NCBI GenBank assembly: GCA_944342015.1
Contig: CALVMC010000001.1
Span: forward strand, 62,001-126,000
Reading direction: 5' to 3'
DNA: 64,000 bases
DNA from: an uncultured Clostridia bacterium
GTDB lineage: Bacteria > Bacillota > Clostridia > Christensenellales > CALVMC01
In this document: positions 16,631-23,635 of the stretch, one piece after another
How the letters are laid out: every line of letters begins with the position of its first letter
Numbering within the stretch: position 1 is the first letter of the stretch
Made by a program: the position numbers and the translations under genes
The notes under the pieces: generated by a model
What the model was told of the DNA's origin: nothing
Database searches by the model: none
What the model saw: the letters and a program-made list of their open reading frames with translations, nothing else

Positions 16631-17488
16631 ATGAAAATATCCGAAATACATAAAGGTAAAAAGTATCTATTTTCCGCAGAAGTATTTCCGCCTAAAAAAA
16701 CGGGAAATATGGAAGTAGTTATCCGCGCTCTTAAAGATATAAAAGGTTTAAAGCCCGATTTCGTATCGGTAACTTACGGGGCAGGCGGAGACGGCGCTGA
16801 AACTACCGCCGATGTCGCTTCGGTTGCAATCGACGCATTCGATTTGAATGCGGTAGCGCACCTTACGGCAGTTAATATGACGGTGGAAAAACTCGAAAAT
16901 CAGATAGAAATATTAAAAAAGAAAAATGTTCAAAATATACTTGTTTTAAGAGGCGATATAGGTGAAGACAGTAAGTTTTACGATTTTCGTTATGCTAACG
17001 AACTTGCGTTATACATTAAAAAAAATTATCCCGAATTCGAACTTATAGGAGCGTGCTATCCCGAAGGTCATACCGAGGCAGAATCTCTCGATAAAGATTT
17101 GGATAATGTTAAAAGAAAGATAGACAGCGGAATCGATTTTTTAATAACGCAGTTATTTTTTTCAAACAGAACATTTTACGATTTTATGGAAAAGGCGAGA
17201 AAAAAAGGTATTACCGTTCCCGTTCTTGCAGGTATTATGCCTATCGTATCGGATAATCAGATTAACAGGATAGTTAAAATGTGCGGAGTGGAAATTCCGA
17301 CCGATTTTTCCAAACTCGTTGCGAATAATTCGGGAGAAGAGTTATTCGAGGCAGGAACCGATTATGCGATAGGACAAATTAAAGACCTTATTCAAAATTC
17401 CGTTTCGGGAATACATTTATATACTATGAATAAAGGAAATGTTGCAAAAAAGATTTTCGGAGCTTTCGAAAAAGAGAGAGCGTTATGA
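16631..17488 (+). CDS. metF: 5,10-methylenetetrahydrofolate reductase MetF
   Basis: FAD TIM-barrel enzyme making 5-methyl-THF, the methyl donor for MetH. Motifs: FSAEVFPPKKTGN, SVTYGAGG, LVLRGD, ACYPEGHTEA and FLITQLFFSNRTFYDF. 285 residues from ATG 16631, chosen because GGAGG sits 5 bases before it; a GTG at 16586 in the same frame has no ribosome site and adds 15 non-homologous residues. First gene of an operon with the MetH activation protein (4-base overlap) and MetH. Confidence 0.94.
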   Translation: MKISEIHKGKKYLFSAEVFPPKKTGNMEVVIRALKDIKGLKPDFVSVTYGAGGDGAETTADVASVAIDAFDLNAVAHLTAVNMTVEKLENQIEILKKKNVQNILVLRGDIGEDSKFYDFRYANELALYIKKNYPEFELIGACYPEGHTEAESLDKDLDNVKRKIDSGIDFLITQLFFSNRTFYDFMEKARKKGITVPVLAGIMPIVSDNQINRIVKMCGVEIPTDFSKLVANNSGEELFEAGTDYAIGQIKDLIQNSVSGIHLYTMNKGNVAKKIFGAFEKERAL

Positions 17489-18114
17489 TTTTTACTTCGG
17501 CTCAGGAACTTGAAAAGATACTAGGTAAAAAAGAAGATTTTTTAAACGATTTTTCAAAGGAAATCAACGATTCTCTTGAATTAAAAAAATCGGTAAAAAA
17601 GTTTTCTCTTATATTTTGCGATGAAAGAATAGAACTTCAAGGAACCGATATAACCTTTTTGGGCAACGCAATAAGGGAGCATTTAAAAAACTGTACTCAT
17701 TGTTATATATTTCTTGCGACTTTGGGGGATAAAATCGACAGGCTTTCCGATAAGTTGCAGCTTGTAGATTTGTCGAAAGCCTACATTTTGGATACTGCCG
17801 CAAACGAAATTATTGAAAGATATTGCGATGAAATTTCAAACGAGATAGAAAAGGAAGAACTTTCAAAAGGAAACAAAGTTACCTTACGATTCAGTCCGGG
17901 CTATGCAGACCTTCCGCTGGAAACTCAAAGGCAGATTATTAAGGTTTTAGGCGGGGAAAAGATGGGAGTATATTTATCGGATACCCTAATTATGAAGCCT
18001 TTTAAATCGGTAAGTGCAATTATCGGCGTCGGTAAAAAGGCGATTAAAGGAAGCAGAGATTATTGCGCCGTTTGTAAAAATAATAAAAGCTGCGATAAAA
18101 GGATATGTAAATGA
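17485..18114 (+). CDS. Free-standing MetH reactivation-domain protein
   Basis: 209-residue protein matching the vitamin-B12-dependent methionine synthase activation domain, which in E. coli is the C-terminal part of MetH and presents SAM to re-methylate oxidised cobalamin. Seen here: LATLGDKID, DTAANEIIERYCDE and the signature RFSPGYADLPLETQR, the equivalent of the RxxPGY SAM-binding loop. The C-terminus carries a cysteine cluster CAVCKNNKSCDKRIC, common in clostridial stand-alone versions but of unknown purpose. ATGA overlaps with metF and metH argue for stoichiometric production with MetH. Confidence 0.88.
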   Translation: MIFTSAQELEKILGKKEDFLNDFSKEINDSLELKKSVKKFSLIFCDERIELQGTDITFLGNAIREHLKNCTHCYIFLATLGDKIDRLSDKLQLVDLSKAYILDTAANEIIERYCDEISNEIEKEELSKGNKVTLRFSPGYADLPLETQRQIIKVLGGEKMGVYLSDTLIMKPFKSVSAIIGVGKKAIKGSRDYCAVCKNNKSCDKRICK

Positions 18115-20429
18115 ATAAAAAAATTAATTTGAACGATGACTTGATTCTTGACGGCGCTATGGGTACTCTCGTTATGGAACGGGAAAATCCGAAAGCAGGG
18201 TTTCCGCCCGAACTTTTCAATATCGAAAAGCCGGAATTGATTTTGAATATTCATAAAGATTATGTAAAAGCAGGTGCCGATTGCGTAAATACAAATACAT
18301 TCGGCGCAAATTCTTATAAACTTAAAAACTACAAGGAAGTTATAAATAAAGGTATAGAACTTGCTCTGAATTCAGGGGCAAAATATGTGGCTTTCGATAT
18401 AGGTCCTTCGGGAAAACTTTTCGGTCAGGACGGGTTCGATTTCGAAGAGTGTTACAACTGTTTTAAGGATATTATTTTAGCAGGTCAGGATAAAACCGAT
18501 TTTATTTATTTTGAAACTTTTACCGATTTAAGAGAACTCAGAACTGCGATAATTGCGGCAAAAGAAAATTCCTCTCTTCCCGTTGTTGTGAGTATGTCGT
18601 TTTCCGAAAACGGAAGAACGCCGTTCGGAACCGACGCTGACAGCTTTGTTTATACCGCACTTTCGGCAGGCGCCGACGCAGTGGGTGCAAACTGTTCTGT
18701 GGGTGCGGATAAAATGCTTACTATCGCAAAAAAACTTACAGAACTTACCGATAAGCCCGTGTTTATAAAAGCAAATGCAGGTATGCCTTTTATAAAAGAC
18801 GGTAAAACCGTTTACGATACCGACTCTGAAACCTTTTCAAAGCAAAACGCAAAAATTAAAAAGGCAGGCGTTAACGCAATAGGCGGCTGTTGCGGAACGA
18901 ATCCGGAGTATATAGAAAAGATTAAAGAAGAAACAAAAGATATCGTGCCCGAAAAAAGAAAGTGTAAAAAAATATCCGCCGTTTGCTCTTCTTCTAAAAC
19001 GGTATATATTGACGGGGATATGAAAATTATCGGCGAAAGGATAAATCCGACAGGTAAAAAGAAATTTAAAGAGGCTCTTATCTCAAAAGATTATGACTAC
19101 GCAGCTTCCTGCGGAATAGTACAAGAAAGAGACGGTGCGCATATTCTCGATGTAAATGTAGGACTTAACGGTATTGACGAAAAAGCGGCTATGGGGGAAG
19201 TTATGGATAGGCTTTTCAGGGTAAGCGAACTTCCTCTGCAAATAGATTCTTCGGACGAAAAGGTTATTGAATTCGCATTAAGAAATTATTGCGGTAAGGC
19301 AATCGTAAATTCCGTTAACGCTTCCGATGAAAGTTTGAATAAAATTCTGCCTTTGGTAAAAAAATACAATTCGGCTGTTATAGGGCTTACTCTCGACGAA
19401 AAGGGAATACCCGAAAGCGCAGAAGGGCGTAAAAAACTTGCCGAAAAAATTATAAATAAATGTCAAAAATTCGGTATAGATAAAAACGATATAATAATTG
19501 ACGTTCTGACTCTTTCCGAAGCGTCCGCAAAAGGTTCTGCTAAAATTACAATAGACGCTTTAAAGAAAGTAAAAAAACTGAAAGTTAAAACCGTGCTTGG
19601 CATTTCGAATATTTCTTTCGGTATGCCGGCAAGAGAAAATATAAATGCAGCCTTTTTGGATATGGCAAAAAAGGCAGGGCTGGATTTTGCCATAATCAAT
19701 CCTACGCTTTTAAAAATCATTCCTACAAAGGAAGCTTTCGATTTTCTTAATGCAAAGGACGGAGCCGTTCAAAATTATATCGAAAGGTTTTCCGATGTTA
19801 AAAATATCGCCGCCGAAGAGATAAAAACAGATTTGAAAACCGCTATAATTACAGGTCAGAAAGATTTAGCGGAAAAAGAAGCAGGGCTTCTTTCAAAAGA
19901 ACTTTCTTCGGTTCAGATAGTGGAAAAATTTATAATTCCCGCACTCGACGAAGTGGGTGCAAATTACGAAAAAGGAAGATTTTTCCTTCCGCAGCTTATT
20001 GCTTCGGCGGAAGCCGCAAAATCGGCTTTTTCGGCAGTGGAAGAAAAAAGCGGAACCTCGTCCGATAAAAATAAACGCTTTGTTCTGGCAACCGTAAAAG
20101 GAGATATTCACGATATAGGAAAAAATATCGTAAAATCGGTAACGGCAAATTACGGTTTTACGGTAATCGATTTAGGAAGAGATGTCGATTACGATGTCGT
20201 GCTTAAAGCTGTTGAAGACAATTATCCTTGCGTTCTCGGGTTATCCGCACTTATGACCACAACCGTAAACAATATGGAAAAAACCATTAAACTCGTCAAA
20301 GCAAAATTCGATATTCCCGTGCTTGTCGGCGGCGCAGTTCTCACAAAAGAGTATGCCGAAAAAATAGGCGGAATTTACTGCTCCGACGCAAACGATACCG
20401 TAAAAAAACTTAAAGATATTTTTAAGTAA
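18111..20429 (+). CDS. metH: Cobalamin-dependent methionine synthase MetH, lacking activation domain
   Basis: Transfers methyl from methyl-THF to homocysteine via cobalamin. 772 residues in three modules: homocysteine/Zn barrel (about 1-285; zinc ligands in GANCSVG and IGGCCGTNP), pterin-binding barrel (about 300-560; IIGERINPTGKKK, DVNVG), and cap plus B12-binding domain (about 570-772; cobalamin-binding DIHDIGKNI and downstream GLSALMTTT, VLVGGAVLT). The fourth, reactivation, module of E. coli MetH is missing and is supplied by the preceding gene. Genes downstream fit cobalamin acquisition. Confidence 0.95.
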   Translation: MNKKINLNDDLILDGAMGTLVMERENPKAGFPPELFNIEKPELILNIHKDYVKAGADCVNTNTFGANSYKLKNYKEVINKGIELALNSGAKYVAFDIGPSGKLFGQDGFDFEECYNCFKDIILAGQDKTDFIYFETFTDLRELRTAIIAAKENSSLPVVVSMSFSENGRTPFGTDADSFVYTALSAGADAVGANCSVGADKMLTIAKKLTELTDKPVFIKANAGMPFIKDGKTVYDTDSETFSKQNAKIKKAGVNAIGGCCGTNPEYIEKIKEETKDIVPEKRKCKKISAVCSSSKTVYIDGDMKIIGERINPTGKKKFKEALISKDYDYAASCGIVQERDGAHILDVNVGLNGIDEKAAMGEVMDRLFRVSELPLQIDSSDEKVIEFALRNYCGKAIVNSVNASDESLNKILPLVKKYNSAVIGLTLDEKGIPESAEGRKKLAEKIINKCQKFGIDKNDIIIDVLTLSEASAKGSAKITIDALKKVKKLKVKTVLGISNISFGMPARENINAAFLDMAKKAGLDFAIINPTLLKIIPTKEAFDFLNAKDGAVQNYIERFSDVKNIAAEEIKTDLKTAIITGQKDLAEKEAGLLSKELSSVQIVEKFIIPALDEVGANYEKGRFFLPQLIASAEAAKSAFSAVEEKSGTSSDKNKRFVLATVKGDIHDIGKNIVKSVTANYGFTVIDLGRDVDYDVVLKAVEDNYPCVLGLSALMTTTVNNMEKTIKLVKAKFDIPVLVGGAVLTKEYAEKIGGIYCSDANDTVKKLKDIFK

Positions 20430-20452
20430 ATATTAATTAAAAGGAAATACTT

Positions 20453-20908
20453 ATGAAAAAATTTTTATTGTTGATTTTAACTTTGCTTTTTTCGGCAGTT
20501 ATGACTGTAAGTTTTATCGCTTGCTCGAATCAGTTGCATACCGGAACCGTTCGTATAGTAATTAACAGCGAACCGGTAAAAGAAGTTGTTTACGATCTTA
20601 AAGATATGGATAAGGAAACTTTTACCGCTTTCGATATTTTACTGGATTTGAAAAACGACAAAATTATCGATTTGGACTATACGGCTTCCGCTTACGGGAA
20701 TTATCTTACGAAAGTCGGGGATATTTCCGAAGGCGACGGGTATTACATAATTATTTACACAAACGAACAGAAAGACAAAGATGTTTCCGCTTATGCAAAA
20801 ACCATTACTTATGACGGTGTGGAAGTTACTACAAGCGGGGTAGGTATTGATATGCTGACCGTAAACGACGGAACCGTTCTGTATTTTAATTTGGAAAAAT
20901 TTGAATAA
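20453..20908 (+). CDS. DUF4430-type lipoprotein, probable cobalamin-capture partner of the next gene
   Basis: 151 residues. Signal peptide with lipobox FIAC, Cys24. The mature part fits the DUF4430 / transcobalamin-C-terminal-like fold: TAFDILLDLKN, ASAYGNYLTKVG, EGDGYYIIIYTNE and a C-terminal VNDGTVLYFNL (the usual DGD strand). Such small lipoproteins often stand before ECF transporter S components in Firmicutes. Placement right after metH and overlapping the S-component gene by 8 bases suggests it binds cobalamin or a corrinoid at the cell surface. The ligand is inferred from context, not shown by sequence. Confidence 0.75.
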   Translation: MKKFLLLILTLLFSAVMTVSFIACSNQLHTGTVRIVINSEPVKEVVYDLKDMDKETFTAFDILLDLKNDKIIDLDYTASAYGNYLTKVGDISEGDGYYIIIYTNEQKDKDVSAYAKTITYDGVEVTTSGVGIDMLTVNDGTVLYFNLEKFE

Positions 20909-21632
20909 ATACTCTGTTACAAAAAAAATTGCCTTAACGGCGTTAATATCCGCAACTTTGACCGTTGTAAAATTTGCCCTTTCGTTTATTCCCAATGTCG
21001 AAGGCGTAACGGTTTTGATTGCGGTTTTTACTTCGGTTTTCGGCCTCAGCGTAAGTTTATGCGCCGTATTTATTTTTGTGTTAAACGAAACTCTTATTTA
21101 CGGCATAGGACTTTGGGTAATCAGTTATTTTATTTATTGGCCTCTTCTTGTTATAGTTTTCTCTGTTTTAAAAGTCTTGAAACTGCGTGATCTGTATTAT
21201 AAAATCGCAGGAATATTAATGACCGTTTTTTTCGGAGTTTTGACAAGTCTTGTGGATACGGGGCTTTTTACCGGCTTCTACGATAACTTTTTTGCCCGTT
21301 TTGCAATAATTTATGTAAGAGGTATTCTGTTTTATTCCGTTCATATTGTATGCAATATATTTGTATTTGTCTTTCTTTTCAGTCCTTTAAAAAAATTCAT
21401 ACAAAGATGCGGTTATAAATTCATTTCCAAAAAGGAATTTAAAATTTTGTCGGATTTGACTGTATCGGATAAAGATAAAAAAGTTGCGGATTTATCTGTT
21501 TTGAATTTAAATTTGAAAAATACAAATTTATCCGATAAAGAAAACACGGTTAAATTATCAGGTTACGGAAAAAATATTTCCGAAAGTATTAACTTATCGA
21601 ATGAAATTGACGAAAATAAAAAATTAAAATAA
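20901..21632 (+). CDS. ECF transporter S component, probably for cobalamin
   Basis: 243 residues with about six hydrophobic segments in the first 175 residues (KKIALTALISATLTVVKFAL, VLIAVFTSVFGLSVSL and following), the size and N-terminal Ala-rich helix of ECF substrate-binding (S) subunits, followed by a hydrophilic Lys/Asn/Ser-rich tail of about 65 residues. The start is a TTG inside the upstream gene's end; no ATG is available near, so the exact start is uncertain. No EcfA/EcfT genes are here, so it would share a group II energising module encoded elsewhere. Cobalamin is proposed from the metH neighbours and DUF4430 partner. Confidence 0.7.
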   Translation: MNKYSVTKKIALTALISATLTVVKFALSFIPNVEGVTVLIAVFTSVFGLSVSLCAVFIFVLNETLIYGIGLWVISYFIYWPLLVIVFSVLKVLKLRDLYYKIAGILMTVFFGVLTSLVDTGLFTGFYDNFFARFAIIYVRGILFYSVHIVCNIFVFVFLFSPLKKFIQRCGYKFISKKEFKILSDLTVSDKDKKVADLSVLNLNLKNTNLSDKENTVKLSGYGKNISESINLSNEIDENKKLK

Positions 21633-21645
21633 AGAACAATCTTAA

Positions 21646-21674
21646 TTGACTTTGAATATTCTTAATGTTATAAT
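21646..21674 (+). promoter_or_regulatory. Predicted promoter of tRNA-Pro
   Basis: TTGACT, 17-nt spacer, perfect TATAAT, 18 bases before the tRNA. Confidence 0.75.
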
Positions 21675-21692
21675 TATCCCGTTTCAATGTGT

Positions 21693-21767
21693 CGGGGCAT
21701 GGCGCAGTGGTAGCGCGCTTGTCTGGGGGGCAAGAGGTCGCGAGTTCAAGCCTCGCTGCTCCGACCA
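21693..21767 (+). tRNA. tRNA-Pro (anticodon GGG)
   Basis: Acceptor CGGGGCA/TGCTCCG, anticodon stem CTTGT/GCAAG with loop CTGGGGG, T-loop GTTCAAGCC-like, discriminator A, encoded CCA. Confidence 0.95.
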
Positions 21768-21771
21768 AATC

Positions 21772-21801
21772 AAAACCGTAAGCCGCGCTTACGGTTTTTT
21801 T
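21772..21801 (+). terminator. Intrinsic terminator of tRNA-Pro
   Basis: 12-bp stem AAAACCGTAAGC/GCTTACGGTTTT with CGC loop and T run. Confidence 0.9.
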
Positions 21802-21858
21802 CTGTCGATAAAATGTTTAATTATATTTTCGATTTTCTTAATTGTGACATTTATTTGT

Positions 21859-21886
21859 TTTACTTTGCACAAATTAATATTATAAT
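21859..21886 (+). promoter_or_regulatory. Possible promoter of the first lipoprotein protease
   Basis: TTTACT, 16-nt spacer, TATAAT; the gene starts 107 bases later after an A/T-rich leader. Confidence 0.45.
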
Positions 21887-21992
21887 GAAAAAATAAAATT
21901 TGATTTTAATTTTTAAATTTATTATAATTATTTTAAATTTAAGAAAAATTTAAGTTTTACATATTATATTCTTTAACGGAGGCAAAAAATAT

Positions 21993-23408
21993 ATGAAAAA
22001 ATCAGTATACTTAATTATATCCGTTATGCTGTGCGTTATATTTGCGGTAACTCTGAGTGCTTGTAACTTGCAAGGTAAGTCCGCATATGAAATTGCCGTC
22101 GAAAACGGGTTTCAAGGAACGGTTAACGAATGGCTCGACAGTCTTAAAGGCGAAAGCGGCGATGACGGCTTATCGGCATACGAAGTCGCTTTGGAAAACG
22201 GATTCGAAGGAACCATAGAGGAATTTTTTGAAAGTATTAATTCAGCATACGGTATCGCTGTCGAAAACGGCTTTGAAGGCAGTATAAGCGAATGGCTTCA
22301 AAGTTTACAAGGCGAAAAGGGTGAAAAAGGCGATAAAGGCGATCCCGGTGAAAGTTCTTTAACTTATTCGGTAAATAAAGCTATGCTTTCGGGAGTTATA
22401 GTGCTGGCGTCTACTTCGGCTGACCTCAACGGAACCACAGGGGCAGGATCAGGCGTTATTTATCAGGACGATAAGGAAAACGGAACCGCTTATATCATCA
22501 CTAACTACCATGTGGTTTACAACAGCAACGCAAGGAAACTTTTTGATTATTTTTATGTTTATCTTTACGGACAGCTATATTCTTCGGACGGAATTAGCGC
22601 AATATGTTTAGGCGGAAGTATGGAAAACGATATTGCCGTTCTTAAAATAGAAAATTCAGATTATTACAAAAACAGTATCGCTCAGCCTGCGACTATTGCA
22701 AGTTCCGATGAAGTATATCCGGGCGACGATGTTATAGCAATCGGCAATCCCAAAGGAGACGGTTTTTCTGCGACCACGGGTATTATTTCGGTGGATTCAG
22801 AATATATCGATGTTAATTCAGCCGATAAAACTTCTATCATTAATATGCGTGTTATGCGTATAGACTGCGCCGTAAACGAAGGCAACAGCGGAGGCGGTTT
22901 GTTTAACTATAACGGCGAACTTATCGGAATTGTAAATGCTAAAATTATTTCAACGGAAGTAGAAAATATCGGTTATGCGATACCTATTAAAGTTGCAGCA
23001 GGAGTTGCGCAAAAAATTATAGACGGATACAACCAAAGCGGACAGTATTATACGCCGGAGTTTCCTGTCTTAGGTGTAACAATTCAAGTTACGGATTCTG
23101 TCTCTTACCTAGATGAAACTACTCAAAAAGTGGGCATAAAACAAACTATTGAAATCGTTGAAGTTTCCGCTACCGGTTCTTCTAACGGTATTTTACAAGT
23201 AGGGGACATACTTTTAAGTTTAACTTACGAGGGTCAGGAAATAACGATAGACAGACAATTTACCGTTAAAAATTATCTTTATTATTTTGATATAGGAGAT
23301 ACAATTACCATTAAGGTTTTAAGAAACAATGAAGAAAAAATATTGAATATAAATCTGAATTCAACTGCTTCTACGGTTTCATATTATTTTAATGATTCAA
23401 CGGTTTAA
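21993..23408 (+). CDS. Lipoprotein serine protease (HtrA/trypsin-like) with SAY repeats and C-terminal PDZ-like part
   Basis: 471 residues. Lipobox LSAC (Cys24) after a signal peptide, then three copies of a 25-residue SAYEIAVENGF..EWL.SLKG repeat (about 30-105) and a short collagen-like GEKGEKGDKGDPGE linker. The trypsin-like domain follows with a complete triad: His173 in TNYHVV, Asp213 in NDIAVLKI and Ser299 in NEGNSGGGLF. The last 120 residues (ILQVGDILLSLTYEG) look like a PDZ-type domain as in HtrA. Predicted cell-surface, lipid-anchored quality-control or processing protease. RBS CGGAGG before ATG. Paralogue of the next gene. Confidence 0.88.
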   Translation: MKKSVYLIISVMLCVIFAVTLSACNLQGKSAYEIAVENGFQGTVNEWLDSLKGESGDDGLSAYEVALENGFEGTIEEFFESINSAYGIAVENGFEGSISEWLQSLQGEKGEKGDKGDPGESSLTYSVNKAMLSGVIVLASTSADLNGTTGAGSGVIYQDDKENGTAYIITNYHVVYNSNARKLFDYFYVYLYGQLYSSDGISAICLGGSMENDIAVLKIENSDYYKNSIAQPATIASSDEVYPGDDVIAIGNPKGDGFSATTGIISVDSEYIDVNSADKTSIINMRVMRIDCAVNEGNSGGGLFNYNGELIGIVNAKIISTEVENIGYAIPIKVAAGVAQKIIDGYNQSGQYYTPEFPVLGVTIQVTDSVSYLDETTQKVGIKQTIEIVEVSATGSSNGILQVGDILLSLTYEGQEITIDRQFTVKNYLYYFDIGDTITIKVLRNNEEKILNINLNSTASTVSYYFNDSTV

Positions 23409-23458
23409 CTGATTATAATTAATCTATAATATAAAATTAACTATAAAAAAAGTTTGCT

Positions 23459-23507
23459 AAACAAGATAGATTTTCGAAAACATAATTTCGGAATATCTAT
23501 CTTGTTT
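23459..23507 (+). terminator. Intrinsic terminator between the two proteases
   Basis: 13-bp stem AAACAAGATAGAT/ATCTATCTTGTTT enclosing a partly paired loop, followed by a T-rich stretch. Confidence 0.8.
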
Positions 23508-23537
23508 TATGTTTTAATAGTTAAATTTCAAAAACTG

Positions 23538-23575
23538 ATGCAATAATAATTTTTGATTAAAATTTCTTATTGCAT
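23538..23575. repeat. Inverted repeat overlapping the -35 of the second protease
   Basis: ATGCAATAA (23538-23546) and TTATTGCAT (23567-23575) are perfect 9-bp inverted arms with A/T-rich partly complementary interior. The right arm contains the TTGCAT -35 hexamer, which suits a repressor operator; it could also be a weak terminator remnant. Confidence 0.4.
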
Positions 23576-23598
23576 TATTATTTTCGATTTGTTAAAAT
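23570..23598 (+). promoter_or_regulatory. Predicted promoter of the second lipoprotein protease
   Basis: TTGCAT, 17-nt spacer, TAAAAT; 38 bases before the ATG. Confidence 0.55.
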
Positions 23599-23635
23599 AA
23601 ATTTAATTAATAGAAATTTTAAGGGGGGGTATATT

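Noticed and set aside
21646..21885. 79-codon plus-strand frame through tRNA-Pro
   Set aside because: It includes the tRNA promoter, the tRNA and its terminator, and has no ribosome site.
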